From Candidatus Kapaibacterium sp. (GTDB lineage Bacteria; Bacteroidota; Ignavibacteria; Kapaibacteriales; UBA2268), in NCBI GenBank assembly GCA_027858275.1, contig JAQIDA010000345.1, positions 1 through 5,342 on the forward strand: a stretch of DNA of 5,342 nt. Reading direction: 5' to 3'. This document shows, one piece after another, positions 4,364 to 5,342 of this stretch. Below the pieces are notes generated by a model. That model was not told the origin of the DNA. It worked only from the letters and a program-made list of their open reading frames with translations, and did not search any database. How positions within the stretch are numbered: position 1 is the stretch's first letter; every line of letters begins with the position of its first letter. The translations under genes and the position numbers were made by a program.

Positions 4364-5342
4364 ATGTACGAAAACAAGTCAGTAAATCTGAATTTTATAC
4401 ATTGTGTTAGGCCGGGCGACCACACAGGGATCGCCCTTACATTATTTGGTTTGATATTTTTTGTATTCATTTTCATCTTCATCAATATTATACCCACAAA
4501 TGCTCAAGCTGTTGCAGAGGCGGATTCCACTGTAAAAAGATTCCCTCCGGTTCGTGTAACAGCTGATCGGATCATTTCAAATTCTGCCGTAGATTATTCT
4601 CCCTATTCGATTATCAGCAAAGAACAATTTGAAGAATCTTCTTCGTTGCAAATCTCGGACGTTTTGGAAAATGTTCCGGGAGTATTTATTAAGAATTACG
4701 GCGGAGCAGGCGGGATGAAGACCATTTCAATGCGAGGCACTTCAGCGCAACAGACTATTGTAATGATTGACGGGATGCGGATTAATTCTAATCAAAACGG
4801 GATTGTCGATTTAAGCACTCTTCCTATGTCATTTATTGATGATATAGAAGTTGTCCGAGGCGGGAACGCAGCATTTTTCGGGGGCAATTCTGTGGGAGGC
4901 GCTGTGAATATCAGAACTAATATTGATAAACAATCAGCTAAAATTAACGCTTCTGCAAAATATGGTTCTTACGGCGAAACCGGTATTGATGTTTTCGCTT
5001 CGAAGCCGTTTGAGAATTTCTCGGCAGCAATAAGTTGTGATTATATTTCTTCGGACGGGAAATATGAATTTGAAAGAGCTGACGCCGGTACGATTGGGTC
5101 GTTTGCAAGAATAAACGCGGACTTTTCCAACTTCTCACTTTCTGCTTTTGTCGATACCGAGGTTGATGAATGGATCTACAAAGCAAGAGTTATATCAAGT
5201 ATGAGCGAAAGAGGAATCCCCGGTGCGGTTACTGAGGGAAATATCGAGAATTCCGAGTCTCGGCTTGATGAGAAAGATTTGATTTTGTTGGTTTCCGGAA
5301 TGAAAGTTTTTGATTCGGGTAATTCTCTTCATATAGGTATTC
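4364..5342 (+). CDS. btuB: BtuB-type TonB-dependent cobalamin receptor, 3' end beyond the window
   Basis: The frame is open from 4352 to the window edge, giving 326 residues from the ATG at 4364. A hydrophobic segment at about 24-44 and a TNAQA site give likely signal cleavage after A49. P61-R69 (PPVRVTADR) is TonB-box-like. The plug domain follows (about 80-184): SDVLENVPGV (98-107), the ISMRG...MIDGMRIN block (121-141) and IEVVRGG...GGAVNI (161-183), all matching the BtuB/FepA class. Barrel strands begin after about 190. The protein would import cobalamin across the outer membrane with TonB energy, fed by the lipoprotein encoded before it, and is probably co-transcribed under the riboswitch. 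The start is unsure: no ribosome binding site precedes 4364, and residues 16-26 are encoded by a dispersed repeat. The other in-frame starts are TTG at 4352 and TTG at 4451; the latter would leave a signal peptide with no positive charge. Confidence 0.93.
   Translation, partial: MYENKSVNLNFIHCVRPGDHTGIALTLFGLIFFVFIFIFINIIPTNAQAVAEADSTVKRFPPVRVTADRIISNSAVDYSPYSIISKEQFEESSSLQISDVLENVPGVFIKNYGGAGGMKTISMRGTSAQQTIVMIDGMRINSNQNGIVDLSTLPMSFIDDIEVVRGGNAAFFGGNSVGGAVNIRTNIDKQSAKINASAKYGSYGETGIDVFASKPFENFSAAISCDYISSDGKYEFERADAGTIGSFARINADFSNFSLSAFVDTEVDEWIYKARVISSMSERGIPGAVTEGNIENSESRLDEKDLILLVSGMKVFDSGNSLHIGI
4411..4441. repeat. dispersed palindromic repeat, copy 2, inside the receptor reading frame
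   Basis: It matches 1990-2020 at 26 of 31 positions. GGGCGA (4414-4419) pairs with TCGCCC (4431-4436), then one mismatch (4420/4430) and one further pair, around the same ACACAGG loop. Compared with copy 1, A-T at 1995/2013 becomes G-C at 4416/4434 and the G·U at 1993/2015 becomes G-C at 4414/4436. Read in the receptor frame it encodes R16-P-G-D-H-T-G-I-A-L-T, which looks like translated repeat rather than normal signal-peptide sequence. Confidence 0.88.

Noticed and set aside
4282..4497. Minus-strand open frame of 71 codons over the intergenic gap and receptor start
   Set aside because: It is antisense to the receptor's signal-peptide region and the repeat, with no recognisable domain or ribosome binding site.
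4262..4519. Near-identical 14-mers AAGCTGTTGCGGAG (4262-4275) and AAGCTGTTGCAGAG (4506-4519), which could suggest insertion or duplication of the intervening DNA
   Set aside because: They match at 13 of 14 bases and both encode AVAE, but a match of this length is expected by chance in a window this size. No further flanking identity is seen.
4944..5186. Minus-strand open frame of 80 codons within the receptor gene
   Set aside because: It is antisense to well-supported receptor coding sequence; its Arg/Ser/Gln-rich composition is typical of a shadow frame.
1..5342. CRISPR array, tRNA or rRNA genes, insertion sequence or phage genes
   Set aside because: None was seen on either strand: no regularly spaced direct repeats, no tRNA cloverleaf that I could recognise, and no transposase or integrase frame.

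Overview
The window reads like a chromosomal segment of an AT-rich, Gram-negative bacterium of the Bacteroidota/Chlorobi-Ignavibacteria kind. This is an inference from gene content: exported proteins carrying a WD40 propeller, a carboxypeptidase-regulatory-like domain and an OmpA-like domain, plus a surface-lipoprotein/TonB-dependent-receptor pair. Three of the five genes have readable Shine-Dalgarno sequences, which fits Chlorobi/Ignavibacteria-type lineages better than typical Bacteroides. No marker gene is present, so the phylum is not proven.

Left part (1-1976, + strand): an AT-rich promoter region is followed by two translationally coupled genes. The first encodes an exported seven-bladed WD40 propeller with a Lys/Arg-rich tail. 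The second encodes an exported protein with an N-terminal carboxypeptidase-regulatory-like domain and a C-terminal OmpA-like peptidoglycan-binding domain. They overlap as TAATG, and the purine-rich DNA coding the basic tail also supplies the second gene's ribosome binding site. A strong hairpin with A-tract and T-tract ends the operon and can also serve the convergent gene.

Middle (1977-2783): one copy of a short palindromic dispersed repeat, then a single-domain CheY-like response regulator on the minus strand, then about 270 bases of AT-rich non-coding DNA holding divergent promoter candidates.

Right part (2784-5342, + strand): a cobalamin riboswitch with a closing P1 stem, conserved core and B12 box, then about 200 bases of structured leader. 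Next come a YncE-like beta-propeller lipoprotein (BtuG-like) and a BtuB-type TonB-dependent receptor that runs off the window. Together these form a B12-repressed cobalamin capture and uptake module: the lipoprotein would bind cobalamin at the cell surface and hand it to the TonB-driven channel. A second copy of the palindromic repeat lies inside the open reading frame of the receptor, just before its signal-peptide core, so the receptor's true start codon is uncertain.
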